Shown here: piece after piece, positions 5,735 to 6,507 of the stretch
How positions within the stretch are numbered: position 1 is the first letter of the stretch
How the letters are laid out: each line of letters begins with the position of its first letter
Assembly: GCA_029856635.1 (NCBI GenBank)
Contig: JAHKLH010000092.1
Coordinates: 1 to 6,507 of the forward strand
Source of the DNA: Candidatus Njordarchaeota archaeon
Lineage (GTDB): Archaea; Asgardarchaeota; Njordarchaeia; Njordarchaeales; JAHKLH01
Length of the DNA: 6,507 bases
Direction: 5' to 3'
Translations under genes and position numbers: made by a program
Notes under the pieces: model-generated
The model's database searches: none
Told to the model about the DNA's origin: nothing
Seen by the model: only the letters and a program-made list of their open reading frames with translations

Positions 5735-6507
5735 ATGGTGAAAACGTTGCTTAAAGCTCGAATCGGCATCATTGGAGGAAGCGGCTTCTACGAGCTCTTA
5801 GAAAAAGCTAAACCAATTATTCTCGATACACCATTTGGGAAAACACCCGTTATTCATATAGGAAAAATAGGAAAACGCGATGTGGCATTTCTTGCAAGAC
5901 ATAGTAAGCCAGGATTAATGACAATTTCTCACGCAGTCCCGCCACATAAAATAAATTTCAGAGCAAATATTTACGGATTATGTATGCTTGGAGTTGAGAG
6001 AATTTTATCGAGTTCTGCTGTTGGTAGTTTGAATCCAGATTGTCCGCCTGGAACATTAGTGATTCCAGACCAAATATTGGATTTCACAAAAAATCGAATA
6101 TACACGTTCTATGATGGGAATACAGAAATAGTTATTCGCGGTGAAAAAAAAGTAAAGGGTGTCGTACATATAGATGTAAGTCAACCTTTCTGTCCAGAGT
6201 TACGGAGAATCCTTAGGGATGTTTGTGATGAACTCAATGTTGAGTATCATTTTGGAGGAACATACGTTTGTACCGAAGGACCTCGTTACGAAACACCTGC
6301 AGAAATCAAGGCTTTTAGAATGCTCGGTGGAGATATCGTTGGAATGACTGTTGTTCCAGAAGCATTTCTTGCACGAGAATTAGAAATATGTTATGCAACA
6401 CTTTCTGTGGTTACAAATTGGGCTGCAGGTATCGCAAAACATAGGTTAACCGCGGAAGAAGTAGTGATAATGTTCAAGAGAAAAATAGAAATCGTAAAGA
6501 AAGTATT
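5735..6507 (+). CDS. MTAP/PNP-family purine nucleoside phosphorylase, 3' partial
   Basis: The frame stays open to the window end (257 full codons); family members are about 260-285 residues, so only a short C-terminus is missing. It belongs to the trimeric phosphorylase family that splits purine nucleosides or 5'-methylthionucleosides with phosphate. Visible elements are the phosphate loop IGIIGGSG (10-17), RHS (55-57), PPHKINFRAN (69-78), SSSAVGSLNPDCPPGTLVIP, DQILDFTKNR, the purine/ribose-pocket stretch CTEGPRYETPAE, and GMTVVPEAFLARELEICYA. The base-contacting position reads VTNWAAGI with Asn228, where MTA phosphorylases have Asp (TDYD). By known family rules, Asn favours 6-oxopurines, so 6-oxopurine nucleoside or methylthioinosine phosphorylase is more likely than MTA phosphorylase. 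ATG 5735 is preferred because the fold normally begins just before IGIIGG; GTG 5738 and ATG 5684 are alternatives. There is no clear Shine-Dalgarno. Confidence 0.9.
   Translation, partial: MVKTLLKARIGIIGGSGFYELLEKAKPIILDTPFGKTPVIHIGKIGKRDVAFLARHSKPGLMTISHAVPPHKINFRANIYGLCMLGVERILSSSAVGSLNPDCPPGTLVIPDQILDFTKNRIYTFYDGNTEIVIRGEKKVKGVVHIDVSQPFCPELRRILRDVCDELNVEYHFGGTYVCTEGPRYETPAEIKAFRMLGGDIVGMTVVPEAFLARELEICYATLSVVTNWAAGIAKHRLTAEEVVIMFKRKIEIVKKV

Noticed and set aside
1..6507. CRISPR array, tRNA, rRNA, insertion sequence or att site
   Set aside because: I saw no regularly spaced repeats, cloverleaf-like sequence, transposase reading frame or terminal inverted repeats.

Overview
This window looks like chromosomal DNA from an A+T-rich archaeon. 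The evidence is the family content: a UPF0282-type metallo-beta-lactamase-fold protein, an autoantigen-p27-type zinc-ribbon protein next to a roadblock-like protein, a membrane-anchored transglutaminase-like protein rich in N-glycosylation sequons, and an MTAP/PNP-family phosphorylase of the archaeal type. TTG and GTG starts and weak or absent Shine-Dalgarno sequences agree with this. A TACK-lineage archaeon (Thermoproteota/Bathyarchaeia-like) is my best guess; the species cannot be named from the sequence.

Layout, left to right. (1) 7-858 (+): intact UPF0282 MBL-fold metallohydrolase. (2) About 891-1914 (+): a beta-propeller gene with FG-GAP/VCBS-like DxNxDG repeats, broken by up to four single-base indels. 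Correcting them gives one frame of about 341 codons. (3) 1975-3180 (-): M16 zinc peptidase, convergent with the propeller gene across a 60-bp gap that holds a small inverted repeat. (4) 3234-3737 and 3743-4081 (+): a tight two-gene operon of a four-Cys zinc-ribbon protein and a roadblock/LC7-like small protein, divergent from the peptidase. (5) 3883-5628 (-) as read: a type II membrane protein with an extracytoplasmic transglutaminase-like domain that keeps the His and Asp of the triad but lacks the Cys. Its last ~80 codons run antisense through the roadblock-like gene and are probably an artefact of one more frameshift; the natural stop is likely near 4101. (6) 5735 to the window end (+): a nearly complete MTAP/PNP-family phosphorylase, divergent from (5), whose pocket signature suggests 6-oxopurine specificity.

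The genes do not form an obvious single pathway. Only the zinc-ribbon/roadblock pair is a convincing operon; the rest are single-gene units in convergent or divergent order. No mobile element, CRISPR array, rRNA or tRNA was seen. The points most worth following are the clustered single-base indels (pseudogene or sequencing error), the Cys-less transglutaminase-like ectodomain, and the zinc-ribbon/roadblock pair. I did not find a clearly new multi-gene system.
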